A stretch of 41,949 nt of DNA from Bacilli bacterium (GTDB lineage: Bacteria; Bacillota_I; Bacilli_A; RF39; UBA660): assembly GCA_017512495.1 (NCBI GenBank), contig JAFWGF010000015.1, forward strand, positions 1 to 41,949. The letters are read 5' to 3'. Below, piece by piece: positions 33,578-41,310 of this stretch. A model generated the notes under the pieces. The model did not search any database. It was not told the origin of the DNA and worked only from the letters and a program-made list of their open reading frames with translations. Both the position numbers and the translations under genes were made by a program. Within the stretch, counting starts at the first letter, position 1, and every line of letters starts with the position of its first letter.

Positions 33578-35290
33578 ATGCAAGGACAATTTCTTATTAT
33601 TGGTTCAGCCGTAGTAATAGCTATTATAATTGTTATTGTAATTCTTCATATTGTAAAAAAGGCTGAAATGAAATTTTATCGTAATAAAGTAAAAAACTTA
33701 GAAATTCAACGTAATATGGTTGCTTCTACTCCAGTATTACTTGAATTATCTAAAGTAGAACCAATAATTAAAAATGATAAGATGGAAGAAAAGTATAATC
33801 GTTGGCAAGAAAAGTTTGAGAATATTAAAGGTAAACGTTTAACCGTAATTGATGATATGTTAATTGATTTAGATGTTTATGTAGATAAAAGAGACTACAA
33901 ATCTTGCGGTTATCGTATTGCGAAAACAGAAATTGAAATTTATAAGGTTCGAGAAGCTGCTGAACATCTGCTTGAAGAGATAAAAGATATTACTTTAAGT
34001 GAAGAAAAATATCGAGCTATTGTTATAAAGTTAAAAGCTAAATATCGTAGCCTAAATAAAGAATTTAATGAACATCGAGAGTTATATGATTTTATGCAAG
34101 AAGCAGTTGAGATGCAGTTAGAGAACATCGAAAGAACATTCTTAGATTTTGAACATATTATGGAATCTAATGATTATAATGAAGTAGTTCATGTTTGTAA
34201 AGCATTAGATACTATGATAGATCATATGGAAATAGTTATTAATGAATTACCAGACATTTTATTGATGGCTAATAAAGTAATTCCTAACCGAATGAAAGAA
34301 GTAGCTAATACTAATAAAGAAATGCTTGAGAAAGGCTTTGTTCTTGATTATTTAAATATTGATTATAATATTGAAGAATCTAAAAAGAATATCGATAAAA
34401 TATTAGAAAGAGTAAAAGTACTTAATCTAGAAGGATCAATGTTCGATTTAAAAACTATGTTGGAATATTATGATTCATTATTTGTAGATTTTGAAAAGGA
34501 ACGTCTTTCTAGAAAAGTATATGAAGAAACAGTAGTAGACTTTAAAAAGAGACTTGATAGAACCAATACTCTAGTAAGTGATGTTTATGATCAATTAGAT
34601 GATATTAAAAATATGTATGATTTAAATGATGAAGATGTTGAAATAATTCATGAAGTTAATAAAACTTTAGTTATGATTAATGATGATTATAAGAAAATGA
34701 TAGCTAAAGATGAATCTAAATCTAGTCCATATTCAATGTTAAATGAAGAAGTTGATACTTTATCTGATCGATTGACTAAGATGGAAGAGGATTTTGATGT
34801 AGCATTGAAGTCATTAGGTAATATGTATGATGATGAAGTAAGAGCTAGAGAACAATTAGGTGAAATTCAAGAGTTCTTAAAGGAATCCAAGAATAAAATG
34901 CGTAATTATAAATTACCAGTCATTAGTGATAATTATTTTGTGCAATTAAGTGAAGCAAATGAAGCTATTCATGAAGTGATTAAAGAATTAGAGAGAAAAC
35001 CAATTGTTATTAAGACTTTAAATACTAGAGTAGATACAGCTAGAGACTTAGTTTTAAAACTATATAATACAACAACAGATATGATTAAAACTGCTCAGTT
35101 AGCAGAAAAAGCAATTGTGTATGGTAATCGTTATAGAAGTTCATTTGAAGATGTAGATAAAGGTTTAAATGATGCAGAAGATTATTTCTACAAAGGTAAT
35201 TATAAAGAATCATTAGATATAGCTATTAAAGTTACATCTTTGATTGATGAAAATATTTATAGAAAGTTGATGAGTGTTTATGAAAAATAA
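33578..35290 (+). CDS. ezrA: Septation ring formation regulator EzrA
   Basis: 570 residues, the normal EzrA length. One N-terminal helix (about 4-26) places the N-terminus outside and a long coiled-coil, spectrin-like rod inside the cell. The early EEKYNRWQEKFENIK stretch and the evenly spaced heptad runs (about 90-560) are typical. EzrA binds FtsZ and limits Z-ring formation away from mid-cell. Order ezrA then thiI also occurs in Bacillus, with different genes between. Its end overlaps the next gene by 11 bases. Confidence 0.93.
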   Translation: MQGQFLIIGSAVVIAIIIVIVILHIVKKAEMKFYRNKVKNLEIQRNMVASTPVLLELSKVEPIIKNDKMEEKYNRWQEKFENIKGKRLTVIDDMLIDLDVYVDKRDYKSCGYRIAKTEIEIYKVREAAEHLLEEIKDITLSEEKYRAIVIKLKAKYRSLNKEFNEHRELYDFMQEAVEMQLENIERTFLDFEHIMESNDYNEVVHVCKALDTMIDHMEIVINELPDILLMANKVIPNRMKEVANTNKEMLEKGFVLDYLNIDYNIEESKKNIDKILERVKVLNLEGSMFDLKTMLEYYDSLFVDFEKERLSRKVYEETVVDFKKRLDRTNTLVSDVYDQLDDIKNMYDLNDEDVEIIHEVNKTLVMINDDYKKMIAKDESKSSPYSMLNEEVDTLSDRLTKMEEDFDVALKSLGNMYDDEVRAREQLGEIQEFLKESKNKMRNYKLPVISDNYFVQLSEANEAIHEVIKELERKPIVIKTLNTRVDTARDLVLKLYNTTTDMIKTAQLAEKAIVYGNRYRSSFEDVDKGLNDAEDYFYKGNYKESLDIAIKVTSLIDENIYRKLMSVYEK

Positions 35291-35897
35291 TAAGGGATTA
35301 GGAAGATTTGAAACAATAATAATAGTTTTATTATTACTTGTAGTATTTGCTTTTTTATTTAAAGTATTATTAGATAGTGTATCTGGAGAAGATTTTACTG
35401 CTATGCGTGAAGATGCAATTAGTTTTGGAAAAACAGTTAATACAAATGCTAATTTTTATCATGATTCAAGTATTATAAGTTTAGGAGAAGCTATAGGAGA
35501 GAAAACAATTAAAAAGATTAAGAATCCTGTAGGTAGTGGATATTGTGATGAAACAGAATCAAAAGCAGTAATGGATGGTGATAAATACTTAATAACATTA
35601 CGCTGTGGAGATTATTTAATAGAAAAAGAGCCTATTACTAAAATTGATAAAGCTAAAATTTATAAAGTTAGCGAATGGCAAGAAAAAGAAATAGAAGGTG
35701 CTGAAAAGACAACTCTTTATAATTGTAAAGATAATGATAAAGAAGTATATCCAGAATATTATGATGAAGCATATTTTGTTTATAAGATTAATCAAGATTA
35801 TCAAGAAGAACATTATGCAGCTAGTGATGTTTCAACTTCATGTACTGTATTAACAAAAGATGTTTATAGAACAAAAGAAGAGTATAAAGAGAAATAA
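35280..35897 (+). CDS. Prepilin-like membrane protein of unknown function
   Basis: 205 residues from the ATG at 35280 (a GTG six bases earlier is less likely). The N-terminus KNNKGLGRFETIIIVLLLL has the layout of a type IV prepilin leader: short basic stretch, Gly6, then a residue at +1 (Leu7), Glu at +5 (Glu11) and a long hydrophobic helix. The extracytoplasmic part is acidic/lysine-rich with four cysteines (GYC, LRC, YNC, TSC) that may form two disulfides. No prepilin peptidase or pilus motor is in the window, so it could simply be a single-pass anchored protein. Overlaps ezrA by 11 bases, so probably co-translated with it. Confidence 0.55.
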   Translation: MKNNKGLGRFETIIIVLLLLVVFAFLFKVLLDSVSGEDFTAMREDAISFGKTVNTNANFYHDSSIISLGEAIGEKTIKKIKNPVGSGYCDETESKAVMDGDKYLITLRCGDYLIEKEPITKIDKAKIYKVSEWQEKEIEGAEKTTLYNCKDNDKEVYPEYYDEAYFVYKINQDYQEEHYAASDVSTSCTVLTKDVYRTKEEYKEK

Positions 35898-35920
35898 AAC
35901 AACCTAAGGTTGTTTTTTTC
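35897..35920 (+). terminator. Intrinsic terminator after the prepilin-like gene
   Basis: AACAACC (35898-35904), loop TAA, GGTTGTT (35908-35914), T-run to about 35919. Confidence 0.9.
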
Positions 35921-35957
35921 TTTATATATGTGTTAAAATATGCGTGGTGGTGATACT

Positions 35958-37142
35958 ATGGATAGAGTTATATTAATTAAGTATGGTGAATTAACTACTA
36001 AGAAAAGTAATAGAAATTACTTTATTAATACTCTATATAATAATATTAAAAACAAATTATCTGATTACAATGTTAATATTCATAAAGATAGAGCAAAGAT
36101 GTATATAGAGTTTGAAGATAAAGATTTAGAAACTATTAAAAGTATTATTAATAAGATTTTTGGTATCCATACTTATCATATTGCTTATATAGTGGAATCA
36201 AATGATAAAAGTATTCAAGAAAAGTTATTAGAAATAATAAAAACAAAAGAATTTAAAACTTTTAAAATAGAAGTAAAGCGTAGTGATAAGAAATTTCCTA
36301 TTACTAGCCAAGAATATAATCATGTATTAGGAGGATTAGTATTAAGAAATACTTCTAATGTTACTGTAGATGTCCATAATCCAGAATTAAAAATAAAAGT
36401 AGAAATAAGAGAAGATAAAACATTTATTTATTTTGATAGTTATAATGGAGCTGGTGGATATCCTACTGGTACTCAATCTAAAGGAATGTTAATGTTATCA
36501 GGTGGAATAGATTCTCCAGTAGCTGGTTATTATGCTTTAAAAAGAGGAATGAAATTAGATGCTATTTATTTTGAAGCTATTCCTCATACTAGTATAGAAG
36601 CTCGTAATAAGGTAATTAGTTTAAGCAAGAAACTAGCTCTTTATACTGATTATATTAATCTACATGTCGTTAATTTTACTCCGATTCAAGAAGAAATATA
36701 TAAGAATTGTCGAGAAGATTATTGTATTACTATTATGAGAAGAATGATGTATCGTATTGCTTCTAAACTATGTGAAAAATATAAAGGTTTAGTTATTGTT
36801 AATGGAGAAAGTGTTGGACAAGTAGCTAGTCAAACTTTAACTAGTATGAGAGTTATAAATGAAGTTACTAATATACCAGTAATCAGACCAGTAGCTTGCA
36901 TGGATAAAATAGAGATAATGGATGTTGCTAGAAAGATAGATACTTATGATATTAGTATTATTCCTTTCGAAGATTGTTGTACAGTATTTGTACCAAAGCA
37001 TCCAGTAATTAATCCTAAGTTAGAAGTAGCTATAAAAGAAGAAAATAAATTTGATTATGAAAAACTAATAGAAGAAGCAGTAAACACTGTTAATACTATT
37101 AAAGTAGATAATAAAGAACAAGAATATAGTGATTTATTATAA
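35958..37142 (+). CDS. thiI: tRNA 4-thiouridine / thiamine sulfurtransferase ThiI
   Basis: 394 residues from the ATG at 35958, preceded by GGTGGTGAT; an ATG at 35940 is upstream of that site. N-terminal ferredoxin-like and THUMP domains ([15 protein letters not shown], then the 60-165 region), then the PP-loop ATPase with [12 protein letters not shown] (SGGIDS at 181-186). The C-terminal rhodanese domain of enteric ThiI is absent, as in Bacillus, so sulfur must come from a separate cysteine desulfurase. Two adjacent Cys (FEDCCTVF) may help catalysis. It makes s4U8 in tRNA and supplies sulfur for thiamine thiazole. Confidence 0.95.
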   Translation: MDRVILIKYGELTTKKSNRNYFINTLYNNIKNKLSDYNVNIHKDRAKMYIEFEDKDLETIKSIINKIFGIHTYHIAYIVESNDKSIQEKLLEIIKTKEFKTFKIEVKRSDKKFPITSQEYNHVLGGLVLRNTSNVTVDVHNPELKIKVEIREDKTFIYFDSYNGAGGYPTGTQSKGMLMLSGGIDSPVAGYYALKRGMKLDAIYFEAIPHTSIEARNKVISLSKKLALYTDYINLHVVNFTPIQEEIYKNCREDYCITIMRRMMYRIASKLCEKYKGLVIVNGESVGQVASQTLTSMRVINEVTNIPVIRPVACMDKIEIMDVARKIDTYDISIIPFEDCCTVFVPKHPVINPKLEVAIKEENKFDYEKLIEEAVNTVNTIKVDNKEQEYSDLL

Positions 37143-37195
37143 TTTATAGTATTAAATTGGTAAAACTTCACAACCTAAATATAGGAGGTGAAATT

Positions 37196-37465
37196 GTGCC
37201 AAAAAAGAAAAATAGAAAGCAAAATGCTTCTATGAAAGTAAGAGTTCCTGGAGCTAGAGATTCCATTGATAAAATGAAGTATGAAATAGCTAATGAATTT
37301 GGAGTTAATCTAGGAGCAAATGCTAGTAGTAGAGAAAATGGACTTGTTGGTGGTGAAATGACTAAACGCTTAATTGAAAATGGTATGACAAAGTCTAAAT
37401 CTTCTGCTAATTCAAATAATAATAAAAAACAAACTAACAAAAGAAGTAAAAAGAAAAGTAAATAA
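37196..37465 (+). CDS. Alpha/beta-type small acid-soluble spore protein with basic tails
   Basis: 89 residues from the GTG at 37196, six bases after AGGAGGTG. The core [16 protein letters not shown] followed by [19 protein letters not shown] is the alpha/beta SASP signature, including the germination-protease site (YE-IANEF). In spores these proteins coat DNA and protect it. Unusual: the core is flanked by a basic N-terminus (PKKKNRKQN) and a 25-residue Lys/Asn/Ser tail (KSKSS...KRSKKKSK), while family members are normally about 60-75 residues and lack such tails. Short gap after thiI; no separate promoter was recognised, though a SigG site could be missed. Confidence 0.88.
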   Translation: MPKKKNRKQNASMKVRVPGARDSIDKMKYEIANEFGVNLGANASSRENGLVGGEMTKRLIENGMTKSKSSANSNNNKKQTNKRSKKKSK

Positions 37466-37467
37466 CT

Positions 37468-37500
37468 AAAAGCTATTAACAAATGTTAATAGCTTTTTCT
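37468..37500 (+). terminator. Intrinsic terminator after the spore protein gene
   Basis: GCTATTAAC (37472-37480), loop AAAT, GTTAATAGC (37485-37493), then T-run to 37498. Confidence 0.92.
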
Positions 37501-37509
37501 ATGTATTTA

Positions 37510-37538
37510 TTGTATTTTTTTAGCTTTTTTGATACTAT
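37510..37538 (+). promoter_or_regulatory. Promoter for ackA
   Basis: TTGTAT (37510-37515), 17-base spacer, TACTAT (37533-37538) with the TG of an extended -10 at 37530-37531. Confidence 0.65.
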
Positions 37539-37562
37539 ATGTATGGTGACAAGGAGGATTAT

Positions 37563-38759
37563 ATGAAATTATTATGTGTAAATGCTGGTAGTAGTTCTTT
37601 AAAATATCAATTATTTGAAATGCCAGAAGAGAAAGTATTAATTAGTGGTTATATTGAAAAGATTGGCTTAGAAGATAGTTTTTGGAATACTAAAGTAAAT
37701 GGAGAAAAAATAAGAGGAGCTAAGTATTTAAAGAATCATACTGAAGCTGTTCAAGTATTATTAGACGAGCTTATAGAACATAAAGCAGTTAAAAGCTTAG
37801 ATGAAATTAAAGGTGTAGGACATAGAGTGTTACATGGTGGAGAAAAATATTCTGATTCAGTATTAATTGATGATCAAGTAATTGCTGATATTGATGATTT
37901 AACTAAATTAGGACCTCTTCATCATCCGGGAAATTTAGCTGGAATTAGAGCTTTAAAAGATGTATTACCTGATGTACCTATGGTAGCTGTTTTTGATACA
38001 GCTTTTCATCAAACTATGCCTAAAGAAAACTATTTATACCCAGTACCATATGAATGGTATTTAAACTATGGTGTTCGTAAATATGGATTCCATGGTACTA
38101 GTCATAAGTATATTACTGTTACTATGCAAGAGAAGTTAGGTAAGAAAGATGTTAATTTAATTATTTGCCATATTGGTAGTGGTGCTAGTATAAGTGCTAT
38201 TAAAAATGGTAAATGTTTTGATACTACAATGGGTATTACACCGTTAGATGGTTTAATGATGGGTACTAGAAGTGGTGCTATTGATCCATCTATCTTAGAA
38301 TATGTATGCAAAGAAAGTGATATGACTATAACTGATGTAACTAATGCATTAAATAAGAAAAGTGGTTTATTAGGTATTAGTGGATTTAGTGATAGTAGAG
38401 ATGTTGAAAATGCTGCTAAAAATGGTGATGAAAGAGCTGTTTTAGCACAACATATGTATAATGATAGAGTAGCTAAATATATAGCTGATTATTATCTAGA
38501 ATTAGAAGGAAAAGTAGATGCAATTGTTTTCACTGCAGGAGTAGGAGAAAATGGAATTGGACCTAGAGCAGAATTCTTAAAGAGATTAAAACCATTAGGA
38601 GTTAAAATGGATGAAAAAGCTAATGAAAAAATAGCTAGTTATAAAGATCAACAAGAAGGTATAATTTCTGCAAAGAGTTCTTCTATACCAGTATATGTAG
38701 TTCCAACTAATGAAGAATTAATGATTATTAAAGATACATATGAATTTTGTAAGAAATAA
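37563..38759 (+). CDS. ackA: Acetate kinase
   Basis: 398 residues from the ATG at 37563 after AAGGAGG. Makes ATP from acetyl phosphate, the last step of acetate fermentation. Motifs: NAGSSSLKYQLFE, GHRVLHGGEKY, FDTAFHQTMP, RKYGFHGTSHKY, HIGSGASISAI, TPLDGLMMGTRSG, FTAGVGENG and a C-terminal PTNEELMI. All active-site regions look intact. pta is not next to it. Monocistronic. Confidence 0.98.
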   Translation: MKLLCVNAGSSSLKYQLFEMPEEKVLISGYIEKIGLEDSFWNTKVNGEKIRGAKYLKNHTEAVQVLLDELIEHKAVKSLDEIKGVGHRVLHGGEKYSDSVLIDDQVIADIDDLTKLGPLHHPGNLAGIRALKDVLPDVPMVAVFDTAFHQTMPKENYLYPVPYEWYLNYGVRKYGFHGTSHKYITVTMQEKLGKKDVNLIICHIGSGASISAIKNGKCFDTTMGITPLDGLMMGTRSGAIDPSILEYVCKESDMTITDVTNALNKKSGLLGISGFSDSRDVENAAKNGDERAVLAQHMYNDRVAKYIADYYLELEGKVDAIVFTAGVGENGIGPRAEFLKRLKPLGVKMDEKANEKIASYKDQQEGIISAKSSSIPVYVVPTNEELMIIKDTYEFCKK

Positions 38760-38783
38760 AAGGATTATTTAATCCTTTTTTTA
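38758..38783 (+). terminator. Intrinsic terminator after ackA
   Basis: AAAAGGATT, loop ATTT, AATCCTTTT, T-run to 38782. Confidence 0.9.
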
Positions 38784-38798
38784 ATTAGAATAATATAG

Positions 38799-38804
38799 TA
38801 TAAT
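38799..38804 (+). promoter_or_regulatory. -10 element ahead of the DHH phosphoesterase gene
   Basis: TATAAT, 43 bases before the start codon; no convincing -35. Confidence 0.4.
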
Positions 38805-38846
38805 ACTAATATAACTATTTAGTTATAATTAGATAGGAAATGAAAG

Positions 38847-39815
38847 ATGTACAGTGAATTAATAAAAAGAATAAAAGAATTTGATACTATTGTAATTGCT
38901 AGACATATAGGTGTTGATCCGGATGCTCTATGTAGTCAGCTTGCTCTACGTGATTCTATTAAATTAACATATCCAGAAAAGAATGTTACCGCAATAGGAA
39001 CAGGTAGTTCTAAGTTTATTCATATAGGTAAATTAGATAAAATAGAAAAGCATGATAATGCACTATTAATAGTATGTGATACACCAGATAAGAAAAGAAT
39101 AGATTCAGCTAATCCAGAAGACTTTAAATATTCAATAAAAATAGACCATCATCCTTTTGTTGAAAAGACTTGTGATTTAGAAATTATTGAAGATGAAAAA
39201 ACTTCTGCATGTGAAATTATTATGCATATTATAAAAGAAACAGAATTAGAATGTAATACTGAAGTGGCAGAATTGCTATACATGGGTTTAGTATCTGATT
39301 CTAATCGTTTCTTATTTAATAGTACAACTCCAGAAACATTTAGATTAGTAGCTGAATATATAGAAAAGTATCAAATAAATATTATAGATGCTTATCATAA
39401 ACTATACCTAAGACCTCTAAATGAAGTTAGATTAGAGGGATATATTTCTTCTAATATGAAAGTAACTAATAATCATTTAGGTTATATTGTAATAAGTGAT
39501 GAAATTATAAATAAATATGGTGTAGATAGTGCTTCAGCAGGTAATATGGTTAATAATTATAATTTTATTAAAGAAATTATGGTGTGGTCTACTATTACAG
39601 AAGATATTAAGAATAATCAATATAGAGTATCTATCAGATCTAGAGGACCAGAAATAAATAAAATAGCTGAAAAGTATAATGGTGGAGGACATAAAATGGC
39701 TGCTGGAGTTAGAGTAAAAACTTTAGATGAAGCCATAGAAGTAATAAAAGAATTAGATTTATATCTTCAAGAGTATTATGGAAATACAAGTGAGGGGAAT
39801 AAAAATGATAATTAA
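38847..39815 (+). CDS. nrnA: DHH/DHHA1 phosphoesterase, NrnA-like
   Basis: 322 residues. The DHH domain has ARHIGVDPDALCSQLAL, VCDTPDKKR, KIDHHPF and GLVSDSNRFLF, metal-binding motifs I-IV; the DHHA1 domain ends in GGGHKMAAG. This matches NrnA (nano-RNase and pAp phosphatase) by length and motif order; the cyclic-di-AMP enzyme GdpP would have extra domains, absent here. Degrades 2-5 base RNA fragments and pAp in the cytoplasm. The 3' end overlaps engB by 11 bases. Confidence 0.85.
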   Translation: MYSELIKRIKEFDTIVIARHIGVDPDALCSQLALRDSIKLTYPEKNVTAIGTGSSKFIHIGKLDKIEKHDNALLIVCDTPDKKRIDSANPEDFKYSIKIDHHPFVEKTCDLEIIEDEKTSACEIIMHIIKETELECNTEVAELLYMGLVSDSNRFLFNSTTPETFRLVAEYIEKYQINIIDAYHKLYLRPLNEVRLEGYISSNMKVTNNHLGYIVISDEIINKYGVDSASAGNMVNNYNFIKEIMVWSTITEDIKNNQYRVSIRSRGPEINKIAEKYNGGGHKMAAGVRVKTLDEAIEVIKELDLYLQEYYGNTSEGNKNDN

Positions 39816-40401
39816 AGATGCCAATTTAGATATTGTCGCAACAAGAAGAAGTCAATATCCAGATGATAATAAACCAGAGTTTTTACTAGTAGGTAGAAGT
39901 AATGTAGGAAAGAGTAGTTTTATTAATTCTATTCTAAGTAGAAAGAATTTAGCTTATACTTCTTCAAAACCAGGAAAAACTCAAACACTAAACTTTTACG
40001 GTGTTAATAATATGTTTTATTTAATAGATGTTCCAGGATATGGCTATGCTGCAGTTGATAAGAAAACTCAAGCTAAATTTGGAATGATGATAGAAGAATA
40101 CTTAGAGAAAAGAGATCAATTAAAAAGAGTATTTATGTTAATAGATTTTAGGCATAAACCAACTGAAGATGATTTGTTGATGTATAATTTCTTAAAGTAT
40201 TATAATCTTCCAGTAACAGTAATTGCTACTAAAGCTGATAAAGTAACTGGTAGTAAAAAACAAAAGAATTTAAAAGTTATCTTAGATACTATGGACTTAG
40301 TAGTAGGAGATGACTTAATAGTATTCTCTAGTGTAACTAAACTAGGAGTAAAAGATGTCTTAGACAAAATAGAAGATTTAGTTAATGAAGATATTATTTA
40401 A
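39805..40401 (+). CDS. engB: Ribosome biogenesis GTPase EngB/YsxC
   Basis: 198 residues from the ATG at 39805 (GAGGGGAA ahead of it); an earlier ATG at 39778 lacks a ribosome site. G1 GRSNVGKSS, G2 KPGKTQTLNF, G3 DVPGYGYA, G4 TKADKV and G5 FSSVTKLG are all present. Essential in Bacillus for 50S subunit assembly. Co-translated with the DHH phosphoesterase gene. Confidence 0.96.
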   Translation: MIIKDANLDIVATRRSQYPDDNKPEFLLVGRSNVGKSSFINSILSRKNLAYTSSKPGKTQTLNFYGVNNMFYLIDVPGYGYAAVDKKTQAKFGMMIEEYLEKRDQLKRVFMLIDFRHKPTEDDLLMYNFLKYYNLPVTVIATKADKVTGSKKQKNLKVILDTMDLVVGDDLIVFSSVTKLGVKDVLDKIEDLVNEDII

Positions 40402-40424
40402 TTCATATATTTTTACTATGAATA

Positions 40425-40453
40425 TTGAAGTAGAATGAAATATCTTGTATAAT
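40425..40453 (+). promoter_or_regulatory. Promoter ahead of the 40545 gene
   Basis: TTGAAG (40425-40430), 17-base spacer, TATAAT (40448-40453). It implies a leader of about 85 bases. Confidence 0.75.
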
Positions 40454-40544
40454 TTAAAAAGAAAATTAAAACTAGTGTTTTTTGCACAGAATAGATCAGG
40501 GGAAAATGAAAGATTAAATCTTTAGAAGTGTGGTAGGTGTTTAT

Positions 40545-41243
40545 ATGAAACATAAAACTAAAGTTATTTTAACAACTATATTTGTAATCTTTGATATTGT
40601 TTTACTAGGAAGTATTATAATAATTAGAGATGCAACTATGAGAAATAACTTATATAAAGAAGCTAATTTACTCGCAAAACAAGATTTTACTCAAGATAGA
40701 TATAATACTAAGTTAAAGACTAGTGGAAGATATGGTAAGATAGAAAATACTATGAAAAGTTATCTAGATGATTATGCAGTAACACTACAAGGAATAGCTA
40801 AAGATATTCATAATGATAGTCTTACTCAAGTATTATCATATAAGAATTATGAAACAGATGGACCAGAATTTAAAAAGTCTATAACTTATCTAAGTAATTC
40901 TAAAAAAGAATTTAATAAGAAAGTAGATAAGTTAATATCCAATTCAAAAGAAAATAGTATTATTAATTATGATAAAAGTAAATTATCTAGTACTCGTAAT
41001 CTAGATATCTATAAAGACTTGATGTTAGATGATAAAATGATGGCTAATTTTGAAGATACACAAACTACATTAAATGAGACAAAAGTAAGAATGAATAATA
41101 TTTATGATACAAGTAGTAGTATTCTAGAGTTTCTCGCTAAGAATAAAGACAATTGGAAATTAGAAAACGGAGAAATTAAGTTTAAAACACAAGCTTTATA
41201 TGATGAATATAACAATATGATTAATAAGTTAAATAATAAATGA
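40545..41243 (+). CDS. Unknown single-pass membrane-anchored helical protein
   Basis: 232 residues from the ATG at 40545 (TAGGTG upstream; a GTG at 40530 precedes that site). One N-terminal helix (about 6-27, LTTIFVIFDIVLLGSIIII) followed by an outside domain that is almost all helical and lysine/asparagine-rich, with no cysteine and no known motif. Stops in TGA. Between two terminator/promoter boundaries, so a single-gene unit; the long leader holds a tiny open frame. Function unknown. Confidence 0.6.
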   Translation: MKHKTKVILTTIFVIFDIVLLGSIIIIRDATMRNNLYKEANLLAKQDFTQDRYNTKLKTSGRYGKIENTMKSYLDDYAVTLQGIAKDIHNDSLTQVLSYKNYETDGPEFKKSITYLSNSKKEFNKKVDKLISNSKENSIINYDKSKLSSTRNLDIYKDLMLDDKMMANFEDTQTTLNETKVRMNNIYDTSSSILEFLAKNKDNWKLENGEIKFKTQALYDEYNNMINKLNNK

Positions 41244-41262
41244 TCCTAAGGATCATTTTTAT
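41238..41262 (+). terminator. Intrinsic terminator after the 40545 gene
   Basis: AAATGATCC (41238-41246), loop TAA, GGATCATTT (41250-41258), short T-run. Confidence 0.88.
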
Positions 41263-41290
41263 TGTGGAAAGAATAAACATGTAGTATACT
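41262..41290 (+). promoter_or_regulatory. Promoter for the 41311 gene
   Basis: TTGTGG (41262-41267), 17-base spacer, TATACT (41285-41290), followed by the AGGAGGG ribosome site. Confidence 0.6.
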
Positions 41291-41310
41291 TTTATCATAG
41301 GAGGGATAGT

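Noticed and set aside
37168-37482. 104-codon minus-strand frame opposite the spore protein gene
   Set aside because: It is the reverse of the Lys/Asn-rich SASP tails (hence Leu/Phe-rich) and has no start signals.
40401-40423. Terminator after engB
   Set aside because: ATTCATA/TATGAAT pairs, but the stem is weak and the T-run is in the loop rather than after the stem.
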